From Bacteroidota bacterium (GTDB taxonomy: Bacteria; Bacteroidota; Bacteroidia; Chitinophagales; Chitinophagaceae), in contig JAGWRO010000023.1 in NCBI GenBank assembly GCA_028876495.1, forward strand, positions 51,776 through 115,775: a stretch of DNA of 64,000 nucleotides. Reading direction: 5' to 3'. This document shows positions 9,997-19,498 of this stretch, one piece after another; position 1 is the first letter of the stretch; each line of letters opens with the position of its first letter. Position numbers and translations under genes: made by a program. The notes beneath the pieces are model-generated. The model made no database searches. It was not told the DNA's origin and was given only the letters and a program-made list of their open reading frames with translations.

Positions 9997-10869
9997 ATGA
10001 TACATAAAAAATTTATTTTTATAGTAGTTATCTTCCTCCTCATTGCATTTGCGGGCATCACAATAGTTAAGTATTTGGGACATTCTGATCATAGTGGCTC
10101 TGTAAATGAAGTTGTAAAATCCGATTCAATACAAACTTTCTGGTCTTATTACAATCGTGCCACCGAATACCGGTTGCAGGGTAAAGAAGACTCATCTATT
10201 ATAGATTATCAGGAAGCCCTCAAATTGAATCCGGCTCATGAAGATGCGCTGTATTATATTGGAAATATGTATATGAAGTTGGATAAATTTGATCAGGCTC
10301 AAAACAGATGGGAAAAATTAATTAAGCTGAATCCGCAAAGTGAACGGGCTTATAATCAATTAGGCAATCTTTATTTTTGTATGAAGCATCCGGATTATTT
10401 TCATCCGGAGAAGTCGAAGTGGTATTTCAAACGTGCCGCCGACTTAAACAAAGAAACATTAAATCCAAATTTACGACTGGGTGAAATTGCTTTGTTCCAG
10501 GATAGTACAAATGAGGCATTTGATATTTTCAATAAACTATCACTGATGGATCAAAAAAACGCGGAAATTTTTTTTATAGTCGGTTATCTCAATTGGAAAT
10601 CAGGGAAGGAGCAAGATGCCACCAAAGATTTAGAGCGGACTTTTGAACAGGGAATAACGACTATTTTTATTAATGAACAGGGGGGTACAGCTATATCGGC
10701 TAAAAACGCATCAATCGGTAAAAACAAGGAATGTGATCTTTTTATGGATTGGTTAACCAGAAATCTAACGGTACCTAAGAAATATGATATCAGAGTTGAA
10801 ATGCCTAAAGTGTACAAAAAATTTGATGAATATTTAATGAAGATGCGTGAGCAATTAAATCATGATTGA
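9997..10869 (+). CDS. membrane-anchored tetratricopeptide repeat protein
   Basis: 290 aa with one N-terminal transmembrane anchor (residues ~5-25). TPR units run from ~45 to ~215, e.g. SSIIDYQEALKLNPAHEDAL and AQNRWEKLIKLNPQSERAYN. No enzymatic motif is visible. It closes the cytochrome/CRTAC1 operon, 9 bp after the propeller gene. A scaffold or assembly role for the other two proteins is inference from context. Confidence 0.82.
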   Translation: MIHKKFIFIVVIFLLIAFAGITIVKYLGHSDHSGSVNEVVKSDSIQTFWSYYNRATEYRLQGKEDSSIIDYQEALKLNPAHEDALYYIGNMYMKLDKFDQAQNRWEKLIKLNPQSERAYNQLGNLYFCMKHPDYFHPEKSKWYFKRAADLNKETLNPNLRLGEIALFQDSTNEAFDIFNKLSLMDQKNAEIFFIVGYLNWKSGKEQDATKDLERTFEQGITTIFINEQGGTAISAKNASIGKNKECDLFMDWLTRNLTVPKKYDIRVEMPKVYKKFDEYLMKMREQLNHD

Positions 10870-10972
10870 CCATTTTTGATTCTGGATAAATTACAATGAA
10901 CCGATAATTAATGCTGTTTTTTATTTTATTCAAATGATGGATGAATGGCAAATACGTTTTTTCAAATAACCT

Positions 10973-10980
10973 TAACTTTG
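10973..10980 (+). promoter_or_regulatory. Bacteroidetes-type -7 box for the TlpA-like gene
   Basis: TAACTTTG fits the TAnnTTTG consensus of the Bacteroidetes housekeeping sigma factor and lies 16 bp before the ATG at 10997. A T-rich stretch about 20 bp upstream could serve as the -33 element. Confidence 0.5.
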
Positions 10981-10996
10981 GGCCAAAACAATATTC

Positions 10997-12097
10997 ATGA
11001 AGAAATTTATTTTGATTCTTTCTGCGATTTTATTTTTATATTTTCATACCAAAGCCCAGGATTCAACTTATGTTATTAATGGAAATCTTGAGAAAATAAA
11101 AAGCGGAACGATCTTTCTGAATATTTATAAACAAGGCGTCACCTTTAAAGATTCTGCAATCATTAAAGAAGGTAAATTTAAATTCACCGGTTTTGTTTCT
11201 TCACCCTATTTTGCTTCGCTCACCATGCCCGAAAGGCACAACGATTATTTTACTTTTTATGTAGAACCTACTTCCATGCAGATTCTTGGGCGCGGAGATT
11301 CATTAAAATTATTAAGCGTAAAAGGTTCAGTAGTGAATTCCGATGATAAATTATTAAAGGAAAGAATGAGGTTCGTTACTAAATGGGAAGCAGCAGACAG
11401 CAAATTGTATGAACAGGCTTATAAAGATAAAAACCGCAAAGTAATGGACAGCCTCGACCAGGTTGACTTTGCCATTTTAGCCGCAAAAAGAAAAATCGTT
11501 TCCTCTTATGTAAAAGAAAATCCAAAGTCAATGCGCGGCGCTATGGCTATCCTCGAAAATTATTCTTATTATGCCGATGCAAGGGAGGTAGCACCTTTGT
11601 ATCACGAATTGGATCCTTCTTTACAAAATTCTTTAAAAGGTAAAGAGATCAAAAAAATGTTGGATACTTACGAAAAAGTAGCCATAGGAAAACCGGCTCC
11701 TGATTTTACGCAAGACACACCTGATAGCACGCAACTCAGTTTGTCTTCTTTAAAAGGTAAATATGTTTTGATTGATTTTTGGGCAAGTTGGTGCGGTCCT
11801 TGTCGTCGCGAGAACCCCAATGTGGTGGCTGCTTACAACAAATTTAAAGATAAAGGATTTACTATTCTGGGTGTTTCTTACGACACCAAAAAAGATCGTT
11901 GGGTGAAAGCCATTGCTGACGATCATCTTGACTGGAACCAGGTTTCTGATTTGAAGGGTTGGCAAAATTCAACCTCTGATGAATATGGTATAAAAGCAAT
12001 TCCTTCCAATGTTTTGGTTGATACAAACGGGGTAATCATCGCCAAAAATATTTTTGGTGATAAGCTTACAGAAAAGCTAAATGAAGTTTTAAACTAA
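10997..12097 (+). CDS. TlpA-like thiol-disulfide oxidoreductase with DUF4369 N-terminal domain
   Basis: 366 aa with a signal peptide (MKKFILILSAILFLYFHTKAQ). Residues ~24-120 match the DUF4369 beta domain, followed by a helical linker and an AhpC/TSA-thioredoxin fold from ~230. The active site is C266-GP-C269 in FWASWCGPCRRENP, with a cis-Pro motif in IKAIPSNVLVD. It should act in the periplasm, reducing or exchanging disulfides of exported proteins. Monocistronic by spacing, downstream of the cytochrome operon by 127 bp; a link to cytochrome c maturation is possible but unproven. A paralogue (CEPC active site) is at 33813. Confidence 0.9.
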   Translation: MKKFILILSAILFLYFHTKAQDSTYVINGNLEKIKSGTIFLNIYKQGVTFKDSAIIKEGKFKFTGFVSSPYFASLTMPERHNDYFTFYVEPTSMQILGRGDSLKLLSVKGSVVNSDDKLLKERMRFVTKWEAADSKLYEQAYKDKNRKVMDSLDQVDFAILAAKRKIVSSYVKENPKSMRGAMAILENYSYYADAREVAPLYHELDPSLQNSLKGKEIKKMLDTYEKVAIGKPAPDFTQDTPDSTQLSLSSLKGKYVLIDFWASWCGPCRRENPNVVAAYNKFKDKGFTILGVSYDTKKDRWVKAIADDHLDWNQVSDLKGWQNSTSDEYGIKAIPSNVLVDTNGVIIAKNIFGDKLTEKLNEVLN

Positions 12098-12300
12098 AAT
12101 GATATTTCACGAAGATTTTCGGGAAGAGGGTACACCACAGACTTTCGCAGACAAGAAAATGTAATTTGAAAAAGAGAGTTGGTCAAAGGTTGAAATCTTT
12201 GCTCACTTGTGGGAATCCCAATTAATTTTAACTTAAAAATTGATTATTCAAAACTCTTATAAATCAATTATTATTTTTAGTTTTTTTGCACACGTTCAAA

Positions 12301-12342
12301 ATAGGGGTAATCTCCTTAAAAATTTTCATATCAAACCCCTAT
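12301..12342. promoter_or_regulatory. 8-bp inverted repeat overlapping the secDF promoter
   Basis: ATAGGGGT (12301-12308) and ACCCCTAT (12335-12342) are perfect inverted arms with a 26-bp spacer. The right arm overlaps the -7 box, so the pair would frame the -33 region. A possible operator; no regulator can be named. Confidence 0.35.
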
Positions 12343-12347
12343 CTTTG
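12340..12347 (+). promoter_or_regulatory. -7 box for secDF
   Basis: TATCTTTG is an exact TAnnTTTG match 26 bp upstream of the secDF ATG (12374), the expected distance for a short leader. Confidence 0.6.
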
Positions 12348-12373
12348 CGACCTTCTAAAAATTAAATCAAGTT

Positions 12374-15361
12374 ATGAAACTGAAAGGTTTAGTGTGGTTT
12401 TTTGCCATTATGCTTATTCTCATTTCTGTGTATCAGCTTTCCTTTACCTGGGTAGTTAACGCCCATGAGAATAAAATGAAAGAAAAGGCCATACAATTTG
12501 TAACCCGGAGCCATCCTGGCGTTACCGGTGATGAGAAAGACCATCTTGTACAGGCTACTTTTCATCATTACCTGGATAGTACCAGGGATGATAAAATCTA
12601 TCCGCTGTTAGGAACCACGTACCAGAAATCGAAAGAAAATGAGCTGAGCCTCGGGCTTGACTTGCAGGGTGGTATGGCGGTTACATTAAATGTAAGCCTT
12701 GATGGTTTATTAAAATCCCTTAGTAACAATCCTAAAGATCCGCGGTTATTACAGGCGTTAGCCACTGCCAACGCCCAAAAAATTACAAGTGATGAGGATT
12801 TTATTACTTTATTCGGGCAAGACTTCAAACAACAAAATCCGGGAGTAAATCTTTCAAGCATTTTTGCAGGTGCTGGTAAAACAATTAAGATTACTGATAA
12901 CGACCAGCAAGTTTTAGACCAGTTGCAGGCAACTGCAAAAACTGCGATCAACCAAACCTATAAAGTACTTTTAAAACGTATTGACCAGTTTGGTGTGGCT
13001 TCTCCTTCAATTAATCTTGATGCAAACAAAGGAATTATTAATGTGGAACTGGCCGGTGTTCAGGATGCTGAAAGGGTAAGAAATTTGTTGCAGGCTTCTG
13101 CACACTTACAATTCTGGGAAGTTTATAATATTGGTGAAATAGGAAAAAACATTGATGATGCTGATAAAGCATTGGCTGATTACCTGAGCGGTGTTTCTGA
13201 TACCGTTAAAACCTCTGCCCAGTCTACAGCAGATTCTGCAAGATTGCTGGCTAACCAACATCCATTGGGAAGCGTTATTCATTTTATTCCGCCACAAACA
13301 GGAAGCGACGGAAAGCCTCAATATTATTCTGCCATTGCAACTGTTGAAGCTAAAGATACATCACTGGCCAATAAATACCTTGACATGGATGTGGTGCGGA
13401 ATAATTTTCCTCCCAACATCAAATTCCTTTATGGACTTGAACAAAAGAATGAAAAATCTGGACAGAGATATTTTGAATTATATGCGATAAAAACAATTCC
13501 GGGAACCGACAAAGCCAAACTGGAAGGCGAGGGAGTTGAAGATTCACGGGCTGATTATGATGAACACGGGAGGCCGGCGATTAAGATGACGATGACGCCA
13601 ACGGGCAGTCGCATTTGGGCAAAAATGACTACCGATAATGTGAACAGGCCTATCGCGATTGTACTGGATGATATTGTGTACAGTGCACCAAACGTAAATG
13701 GCCCGATTGAAGGTGGAAATTCTGAGATCAGCGGAAACTTTACGGTTCAGCAGGCACAGGACCTTGCCAGCATTTTACGCATTGGTAAAATTGATGCGCC
13801 TGCCAAAATTGTTCAGGAACAAATTGTAGGCCCCACACTTGGCCAGGCTGCGGTACATGGAGGAATGCTGGCATTCATCATTTCATTTATTGTGATCTTC
13901 ATTTTAATGTTGGTTTACTACAATACTGCCGGCTGGATCGCCAACATTGCATTAATATTAAACCTTCTCTTTACCATTGGTATTTTAAGCGCGTTGGGCG
14001 CTACTTTAACCGCTGCAGGTATTGCCGGTTTGGTACTTACCATTGGTATGGCGGTAGATACCAACGTAATTATTTTTGAAAGAATTAAAGAAGAGCTTGC
14101 ACGTGGAAAGAGCCACCAACAAGCCGTTAAAGATGGTTACAACCGTTCTTATGCACCGGTTATTGATGCGCACGTTACGGTATTTTTAACTGCGGCCATC
14201 TTATTCTATTTTGGATTAGGTCCGGTACTTGGTTTTGCAACCACCCAGATGCTTGGTATTTCTCTTTCACTTTTCTGCGGAATTTTAATTTCAAGATTAG
14301 TGACTGATTTCTGGATGACGAAAGAAAGGCACTTTAATTATTTCACTGCTTTTTCTAAAAAAATATTCCAGCATGCCACCTATAAATTCATTGAATACAG
14401 AAGGGTAGCTTACGGTATTTCAATCGTCGTATTGATCTTTGGTGTTGGTTCATTCTTTAACGGCTTCGATAAGGGGGTTGAGTTTAAAGGAGGAAGAAGC
14501 TATACAGTTCAATTTGATCATAATGTAAACAGGGATTCTATCAGCAATCCTTTGCATGTTGCGTTTGCTGGTGATTATCCAGTAATTAAAACCGTGGGTG
14601 ATGACAAACATCTTGAGATCACCACTTCCTATATGATAGGAGTTAATAATGCAGACAGTGCTGTGGAATCAAGATTGTTCCAGGGGTTAAAATCGCAGTT
14701 ACCGGCAGGTCTTACTGAACCTGAATTTGCGAAAAATTATATCCAGGCCCACCAGGTAGTTCAACCGGTAATTTCTAAAGACCTGGAACGTGGAGCCATC
14801 AAAGCCGTCATCTTTGCCATCTTTGCTATCATTGTTTATATCTTCCTGCGTTTCCGGGATTGGAGGTACTCGGTGGGTACAATTATTGCGTTGCTGCACG
14901 ACGTTTTCGTAGCGCTTGCTGTATTCTCATTCTTTAAAAATATCGTTCCGTTCCCGTTGCAGATCGACCAGCATTTTATTGCGGCAATTCTTACGGTCGT
15001 CGGATTCTCGATGAATGATACGGTAATCGTATTTGACCGAATACGGGAAGACAGTCACAATATGAAAGACGCTTCCAAAGAAACAATTATCAACCGCGCG
15101 ATCAACGATACCCTGAGCAGAACGATCATGACTTCTGCAACAGTATTCCTCACTTTGCTTGCCTTGTTTATTTTTGGTGGTGAAGTAACCCGCGGATTTT
15201 CTTTCGCTATGTTGATCGGTGTTATCACCGGTACTTATTCTTCTATTTTTGTGGCTGCGCCAATATTGATCGAGTTTGCAAAAGATCGTCCTTTGGGAAC
15301 TGCACGTATTAAATCAGAAAAGAAGAAAGCGCCAAAAGCGAAGTTGGTTCAATCGAAATAG
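12374..15361 (+). CDS. secDF: fused protein translocase subunit SecDF
   Basis: 995 aa, the single-chain SecD-SecF form usual in Bacteroidota. The SecD half (residues ~1-640) has the first transmembrane helix, the large periplasmic P1 region with LGLDLQGGMAVTLNV, and five membrane helices after residue ~495 including GMAVDTNVIIFERIKEEL. The SecF half (~660-980) has GVEFKGGRSYTVQF and FSMNDTVIVFDRIRED. The lysine-rich tail is cytoplasmic. SecDF uses the proton gradient to pull preproteins through SecYEG. A -7 box lies 26 bp upstream and a strong terminator follows, so it appears monocistronic. Confidence 0.97.
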   Translation: MKLKGLVWFFAIMLILISVYQLSFTWVVNAHENKMKEKAIQFVTRSHPGVTGDEKDHLVQATFHHYLDSTRDDKIYPLLGTTYQKSKENELSLGLDLQGGMAVTLNVSLDGLLKSLSNNPKDPRLLQALATANAQKITSDEDFITLFGQDFKQQNPGVNLSSIFAGAGKTIKITDNDQQVLDQLQATAKTAINQTYKVLLKRIDQFGVASPSINLDANKGIINVELAGVQDAERVRNLLQASAHLQFWEVYNIGEIGKNIDDADKALADYLSGVSDTVKTSAQSTADSARLLANQHPLGSVIHFIPPQTGSDGKPQYYSAIATVEAKDTSLANKYLDMDVVRNNFPPNIKFLYGLEQKNEKSGQRYFELYAIKTIPGTDKAKLEGEGVEDSRADYDEHGRPAIKMTMTPTGSRIWAKMTTDNVNRPIAIVLDDIVYSAPNVNGPIEGGNSEISGNFTVQQAQDLASILRIGKIDAPAKIVQEQIVGPTLGQAAVHGGMLAFIISFIVIFILMLVYYNTAGWIANIALILNLLFTIGILSALGATLTAAGIAGLVLTIGMAVDTNVIIFERIKEELARGKSHQQAVKDGYNRSYAPVIDAHVTVFLTAAILFYFGLGPVLGFATTQMLGISLSLFCGILISRLVTDFWMTKERHFNYFTAFSKKIFQHATYKFIEYRRVAYGISIVVLIFGVGSFFNGFDKGVEFKGGRSYTVQFDHNVNRDSISNPLHVAFAGDYPVIKTVGDDKHLEITTSYMIGVNNADSAVESRLFQGLKSQLPAGLTEPEFAKNYIQAHQVVQPVISKDLERGAIKAVIFAIFAIIVYIFLRFRDWRYSVGTIIALLHDVFVALAVFSFFKNIVPFPLQIDQHFIAAILTVVGFSMNDTVIVFDRIREDSHNMKDASKETIINRAINDTLSRTIMTSATVFLTLLALFIFGGEVTRGFSFAMLIGVITGTYSSIFVAAPILIEFAKDRPLGTARIKSEKKKAPKAKLVQSK

Positions 15362-15382
15362 ATTTTCAATCTTATAAAAATG

Positions 15383-15414
15383 AAAACCGGTAATTACAAT
15401 TGCCGGTTTTTTTT
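15383..15414 (+). terminator. Rho-independent terminator after secDF
   Basis: Arms AAAACCGG (15383-15390) and CCGGTTTT (15403-15410), a 12-nt loop and an 8-T run. It lies 22 bp after the secDF stop and upstream of the chosen gamma-glutamyltransferase start, which argues against the longer ORF start at 15400. Confidence 0.8.
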
Positions 15415-15507
15415 ATGTGCCTATCAAAATATAAATCGTTGCATTTTGTTGCTTTACTGTTTTGTCTTCTTATCTTAGGATATCTTTTCTTTCCAAAACC
15501 ATTTCCA

Positions 15508-17214
15508 ATGAAGCATTCTATTTCTATTTTACTGCTGTTTATTTTTTCTTCATTCATTTCAATACATGCACAGGACAGGCTTAATGGCAGAACATTTGCA
15601 ACCCGCTCGGTGGTGATGGCGCAACACGGAATGGCCTGCACGAGCCAGCCGCTTGCCACTGAAGCAGCTATTGATGTTTTAAAGAAAGGCGGCACGGCGG
15701 TGGACGCGGCCATTGCTGCAAACTCAGTTATTGGCGTTACCGATCCTGAAATGAACGGCATCGGAGGCGATCTTTTCGCGATGGTATATGATGCCAAAAC
15801 AAAAAAATTATACGGCTTGAATGCCTCCGGAAGGTCTCCTTATAATCTTACGTTAGCGATGCTTAAAAAGAATGGAGCTGAACAAATTCCTTTCAGTGGC
15901 CCGCTGCCGGTTTCAGTTCCGGGCTGTGTGGATGGATGGTATCAATTGCATGGAAGATTCGGAAAATTGCCAATGACGGATATTCTTTCTTATGCGATCA
16001 ATTATGCACGCAAAGGTTTTCCTGTTGCTGACGAAGCGGCTTTTGAATATGCGCAATTGAAAGATTTGTATGGAAACAATCCGAATGTAAAAGAAGTTTT
16101 TATGCCGAATGGTTCGGCACCAAAAAGGGGAGACGTTTTTAAAAATCCTTTTTTGGCCAACTCGCTGGAAAAAATTGCAAAAGGAGGAAGAGATGTTTTT
16201 TATAAAGGAGAAATTGCCAGAACCATTGATGCTTTTATGAAAAAGAACGGAGGATACCTGAGCTATAAAGATTTGGCAGATCATACTTCACAATGGGTGG
16301 AACCGGTATCAACTACTTACCGCGGGTATCGTGTTTGGGAATTGCCACCTAACGGGCAGGGGATCACTGTTTTGGAAATGTTGAATATTCTGGAACATTT
16401 TGATTTTAGTAAAATGGAATTCGGGAGTGCCGAACACATTCATCTTTTTACAGAAGCCAAAAGGCTGGCTTATGAAGACCGCGCAAAATATTATGCTGAT
16501 CCTGATTTTGTAAAAATTCCTGTGGCGCAACTGATCTCAAAAAAATACGGAGATGAAAGAGCCAAATTGATTGATCTTCAAAAACCTTTGCCGGCAGTGT
16601 ATGCAGGCAACGACAAAGCCTTGAACGGAGGCGAAACGATTTATCTTACTGTTGCTGATGATGAAGGAAATATGGTATCGTTGATACAAAGCAATTTTGC
16701 TGCCTTTGGTTCAGGAATGGTACCTGACAGTCTCGGTTTTTTCTTACAGAACCGTGGTTATTTATTTTCTCTTAAGGAAGGTGCCAACAATGTGTACGCG
16801 CCGCATAAGCGTCCTTTCCACACCATCATTCCTGCTTTTGTTACCAAAGACGACAAGCCTTATATGAGCTTCGGCGTAATGGGCGGAAGTTTTCAGCCGG
16901 AAGGGCAGGTTGAAGTTTTGATGAACATGATTGATTTTGGAATGAACATCCAGGAAGCCGGAGATGCCCCAAGAATAGATCATGAAGGATCTTCAGAACC
17001 TACAGGACAAACGGCAAAAGGAGCAGGCATTATTTATCTTGAATCAGGATTTTCTGAACAAACCATTCGTTCATTATTGCAAATGGGCTATGGAGTTGCG
17101 GCTGGTACGCCCGGAAATTTTGGCGGTTATCAATGCATCAAATTCGATTCAAAACAACACGTTTATCACGGCGCATCAGATCCAAGGAAAGATGGAATGG
17201 CCGCCGGTTATTGA
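15508..17214 (+). CDS. ggt: gamma-glutamyltransferase
   Basis: 568 aa from the ATG at 15508, chosen because it starts a clean signal peptide (MKHSISILLLFIFSSFISIHA); the ORF start at 15400 lies inside the secDF terminator. Ntn-hydrolase of the GGT family, made as a proenzyme that self-cleaves before a threonine; that residue is probably the T in LNGGETIYLTVADDEGN. Other family signatures: GGTAVDAAIAANSVIGVTDP near the N-terminus, NGIGGDLFAMVYD, LPPNGQGITVLEML and the C-terminal MGGSFQPEGQVEVLMNMI. It should cleave gamma-glutamyl bonds such as glutathione in the periplasm. Confidence 0.93.
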   Translation: MKHSISILLLFIFSSFISIHAQDRLNGRTFATRSVVMAQHGMACTSQPLATEAAIDVLKKGGTAVDAAIAANSVIGVTDPEMNGIGGDLFAMVYDAKTKKLYGLNASGRSPYNLTLAMLKKNGAEQIPFSGPLPVSVPGCVDGWYQLHGRFGKLPMTDILSYAINYARKGFPVADEAAFEYAQLKDLYGNNPNVKEVFMPNGSAPKRGDVFKNPFLANSLEKIAKGGRDVFYKGEIARTIDAFMKKNGGYLSYKDLADHTSQWVEPVSTTYRGYRVWELPPNGQGITVLEMLNILEHFDFSKMEFGSAEHIHLFTEAKRLAYEDRAKYYADPDFVKIPVAQLISKKYGDERAKLIDLQKPLPAVYAGNDKALNGGETIYLTVADDEGNMVSLIQSNFAAFGSGMVPDSLGFFLQNRGYLFSLKEGANNVYAPHKRPFHTIIPAFVTKDDKPYMSFGVMGGSFQPEGQVEVLMNMIDFGMNIQEAGDAPRIDHEGSSEPTGQTAKGAGIIYLESGFSEQTIRSLLQMGYGVAAGTPGNFGGYQCIKFDSKQHVYHGASDPRKDGMAAGY

Positions 17215-17261
17215 TCTAACAGTTATCCTTACACGATAAAATGAAACAGAACTAAGCTGCA

Positions 17262-17297
17262 ACAGTAAAGCAACAAATATCGAAGAATCTTATTTTT
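17262..17297 (-). repeat. dispersed 34-bp intergenic repeat, copy 4
   Basis: Minus strand reads AAAAATAAGATTC, then GATATTTGTTGCTTTACTGT. It sits between the convergent ggt and ftsH genes, in the orientation that follows the ftsH stop. Confidence 0.65.
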
Positions 17298-17333
17298 TGG
17301 AATTTATTATAAAGAATCGTTTTTTCTTTGAAT

Positions 17334-19316
17334 TCATTTTGTTGGTGAAGCAATGGCTACTTCCCCGTTTACTGATGGAGCTTCATTTTCCTGTTCCCTT
17401 TTTCCTAAAATCTTTTCAATATCTTCTTTATATATTACTTCTTTTTTTAAAAGCAGTTCGGCTATATTTTGCAATGAAGTTTTATTTTTCTCCAGGATAT
17501 CTTTCGCCTGTGTGTAAGCATCGTTTATAAGCAATCGTACTTGTTCATCTATTATTTTTTCGGTTTCTTCACTATAGGGTTTTTGAATGCCCATATCCCG
17601 CTGACCGGAAGAATCATAAAAACTCACGTTACCAATTTTTTTATCAAATCCAAAATAAGCCACCATCATATAGGCTTCTTTAGTTACTTTCTCCAGGTCG
17701 TCCAGCGCCCCTGAAGATATTTCACCAAATACTATTTCTTCTGCAGCTCTTCCGCCAAGGGTAGCACAAAGATGTTCTTTAAAGTAAGTCTTGCTATGCA
17801 ATTGCTTTTCTTCAGGCAGGTACATCGCAGCTCCTAAAGACTTACCCCGTGGAATAATAGAAACTTTCACTAATGGGTCTACTTGTTTTAATAACCAGCT
17901 AACAACAGCATGACCGGCTTCATGATATGCAATGGTCTTTTTTTCAGAAGGAGAAATGAGATTTCCCCTTCTTTCAAGCCCGGCAACTACCCGTTCAATG
18001 GCATCTGTAAAATCGATATTTTCAACAATGGTCTTTTTCCTCCGGGCTGCTATTAAAGCAGCTTCATTGCAAATATTAGCAATATCGGCTCCTGAAAAAC
18101 CGGGAGTTTGAGAAGCCAGGAAATGCAGGTCGATGGAATTATCGTAAACAATTGGACGCAGATGCACTTTAAAAATGGCTTCCCGTTCTTTTATATTGGG
18201 GAGTTCCAGGTAAATATTCCTATCGAACCTCCCGGGCCTGAGCAAGGCAGGGTCCAGCATATCAGCACGGTTGGTTGCAGCCAATACAATTACGCCGTTA
18301 TTGGTTCCAAAGCCGTCCATCTCTGTTAGTAATTGATTGAGTGTGCTTTCTCTTTCATCGTTAGAACTATTCATAAAAGCGCCCTTACCCCTTGATCTTC
18401 CTATGGCATCTATTTCATCAATAAAAATAATACACGGTGCTTTTTCTTTCGCCCGTTTAAAAAGATCACGCACCCGGGAAGCTCCAATCCCTACAAACAT
18501 TTCTACAAACTCGGATCCTGAAATAGAAAAGAAAGGAACCTGTGCTTCACCTGCTACAGCCTTTGCCAGCAAGGTTTTCCCGGTGCCCGGAGGGCCAATC
18601 AAAATAATCCCTTTGGGTATTTTTGCTCCCAGCCTGGTGAAGGATTCCGGATTTTTAAGAAAATCAACTATTTCCTTTACTTCAACTTGTGCTTCGTCAA
18701 GGCCTGCTACATCAGCAAAGGTTATGGTACTTTTTTGTTTTTCTATAAGCGTTGCGGTCGATTTACCAAAATTAAAAATCGAAGCACCACCTCCGCCTCC
18801 TATGCCTCCGCGACCCCGCAACAAAAAATTCCAAAAAGCAAAAATTAAAATAAATGGCAAAACCCAACCTACAATACCCCAAATCCAATTGGTGCGTTTT
18901 TGATAGCTTACAGGAATCATGTTATTTGCAGAAAAATTTTTTTCCGCTTCATCCAGTTTTCGTTCAAAAGTTTCCGGCGAACCTATAATAATATAAAACT
19001 GCGGACCCTGAACTAAATTATTTTCTTTGGGAAGATTAAATACTTTCCTTAGAACAGAATCATTTTGCATCTCCTTTTTAATATATATTTCTGCTTTTTC
19101 ATTATTTACAATTACTATTTTTTCGACTGCATTGCGGGTAAGAATATTATTTTGAAATTGTTGAAAGGTTATCTCTTGCTCTTTGTTGGCATTATTTATT
19201 AAAGGAACAATCCAGATAAACAAAAGAGCAGCAATATAGACCCACCATAACCTAAAACCCTTTCTTGGAGATTTTGGCTTTTCAGCGTCCGGGTTATTAT
19301 TGTCGGGATCTATCAT
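17334..19316 (-). CDS. ftsH: ATP-dependent zinc metalloprotease FtsH
   Basis: 660 aa. Two N-terminal membrane helices (~22-40 and ~145-166) flank a small periplasmic domain. The AAA+ module has Walker A GPPGTGKT (241-248), Walker [10 protein letters not shown] (~295-303) and the second region of homology [20 protein letters not shown]. The M41 protease has HEAGH (465-469) and a third zinc ligand in [12 protein letters not shown] (about D540). It degrades misfolded or regulatory membrane and cytosolic proteins. The glycine-rich linker [12 protein letters not shown] before the AAA domain is typical of Bacteroidetes FtsH. Transcribed alone on the minus strand, 182 bp downstream of the ECF42 gene. 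Confidence 0.96.
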   Translation of the reverse strand: MIDPDNNNPDAEKPKSPRKGFRLWWVYIAALLFIWIVPLINNANKEQEITFQQFQNNILTRNAVEKIVIVNNEKAEIYIKKEMQNDSVLRKVFNLPKENNLVQGPQFYIIIGSPETFERKLDEAEKNFSANNMIPVSYQKRTNWIWGIVGWVLPFILIFAFWNFLLRGRGGIGGGGGASIFNFGKSTATLIEKQKSTITFADVAGLDEAQVEVKEIVDFLKNPESFTRLGAKIPKGIILIGPPGTGKTLLAKAVAGEAQVPFFSISGSEFVEMFVGIGASRVRDLFKRAKEKAPCIIFIDEIDAIGRSRGKGAFMNSSNDERESTLNQLLTEMDGFGTNNGVIVLAATNRADMLDPALLRPGRFDRNIYLELPNIKEREAIFKVHLRPIVYDNSIDLHFLASQTPGFSGADIANICNEAALIAARRKKTIVENIDFTDAIERVVAGLERRGNLISPSEKKTIAYHEAGHAVVSWLLKQVDPLVKVSIIPRGKSLGAAMYLPEEKQLHSKTYFKEHLCATLGGRAAEEIVFGEISSGALDDLEKVTKEAYMMVAYFGFDKKIGNVSFYDSSGQRDMGIQKPYSEETEKIIDEQVRLLINDAYTQAKDILEKNKTSLQNIAELLLKKEVIYKEDIEKILGKREQENEAPSVNGEVAIASPTK

Positions 19317-19455
19317 TTGTTAAAGATGATACCATTTCCTGAAGGGATGAATGATATCGGTCAAGGAAATCAATGATTTTGTTCATGGTTTGTATATACT
19401 TCCCTTTGAAAATCGAAGTAATCAAATGCCTGCGATGGTAAAGGGTTTTATTGCA

Positions 19456-19488
19456 AAATAAAATACCCGATAAAAGTTGGTTTACTAT
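19456..19488 (+). repeat. dispersed 34-bp intergenic repeat, copy 5
   Basis: AAAATAAAATACCC followed by GATAAAAGTTGGTTTACT; belongs to the AAAAGTT subtype. It lies 10 bp from the 3' end of the sigma-factor gene, but in the opposite orientation to most copies that follow a gene end. Confidence 0.6.
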
Positions 19489-19498
19489 GTAACTATTA

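Noticed and set aside
12238-12290. AATTGATT/AATCAATT hairpin with T run as terminator of the TlpA-like gene
   Set aside because: AT-only 8-bp stem with a 16-nt loop; too weak, and 140 bp downstream of the stop.
18337-18903. 188-aa ORF opposite ftsH
   Set aside because: Complete antisense overlap with the well-conserved FtsH AAA+ region; serine/proline-rich composition typical of shadows.
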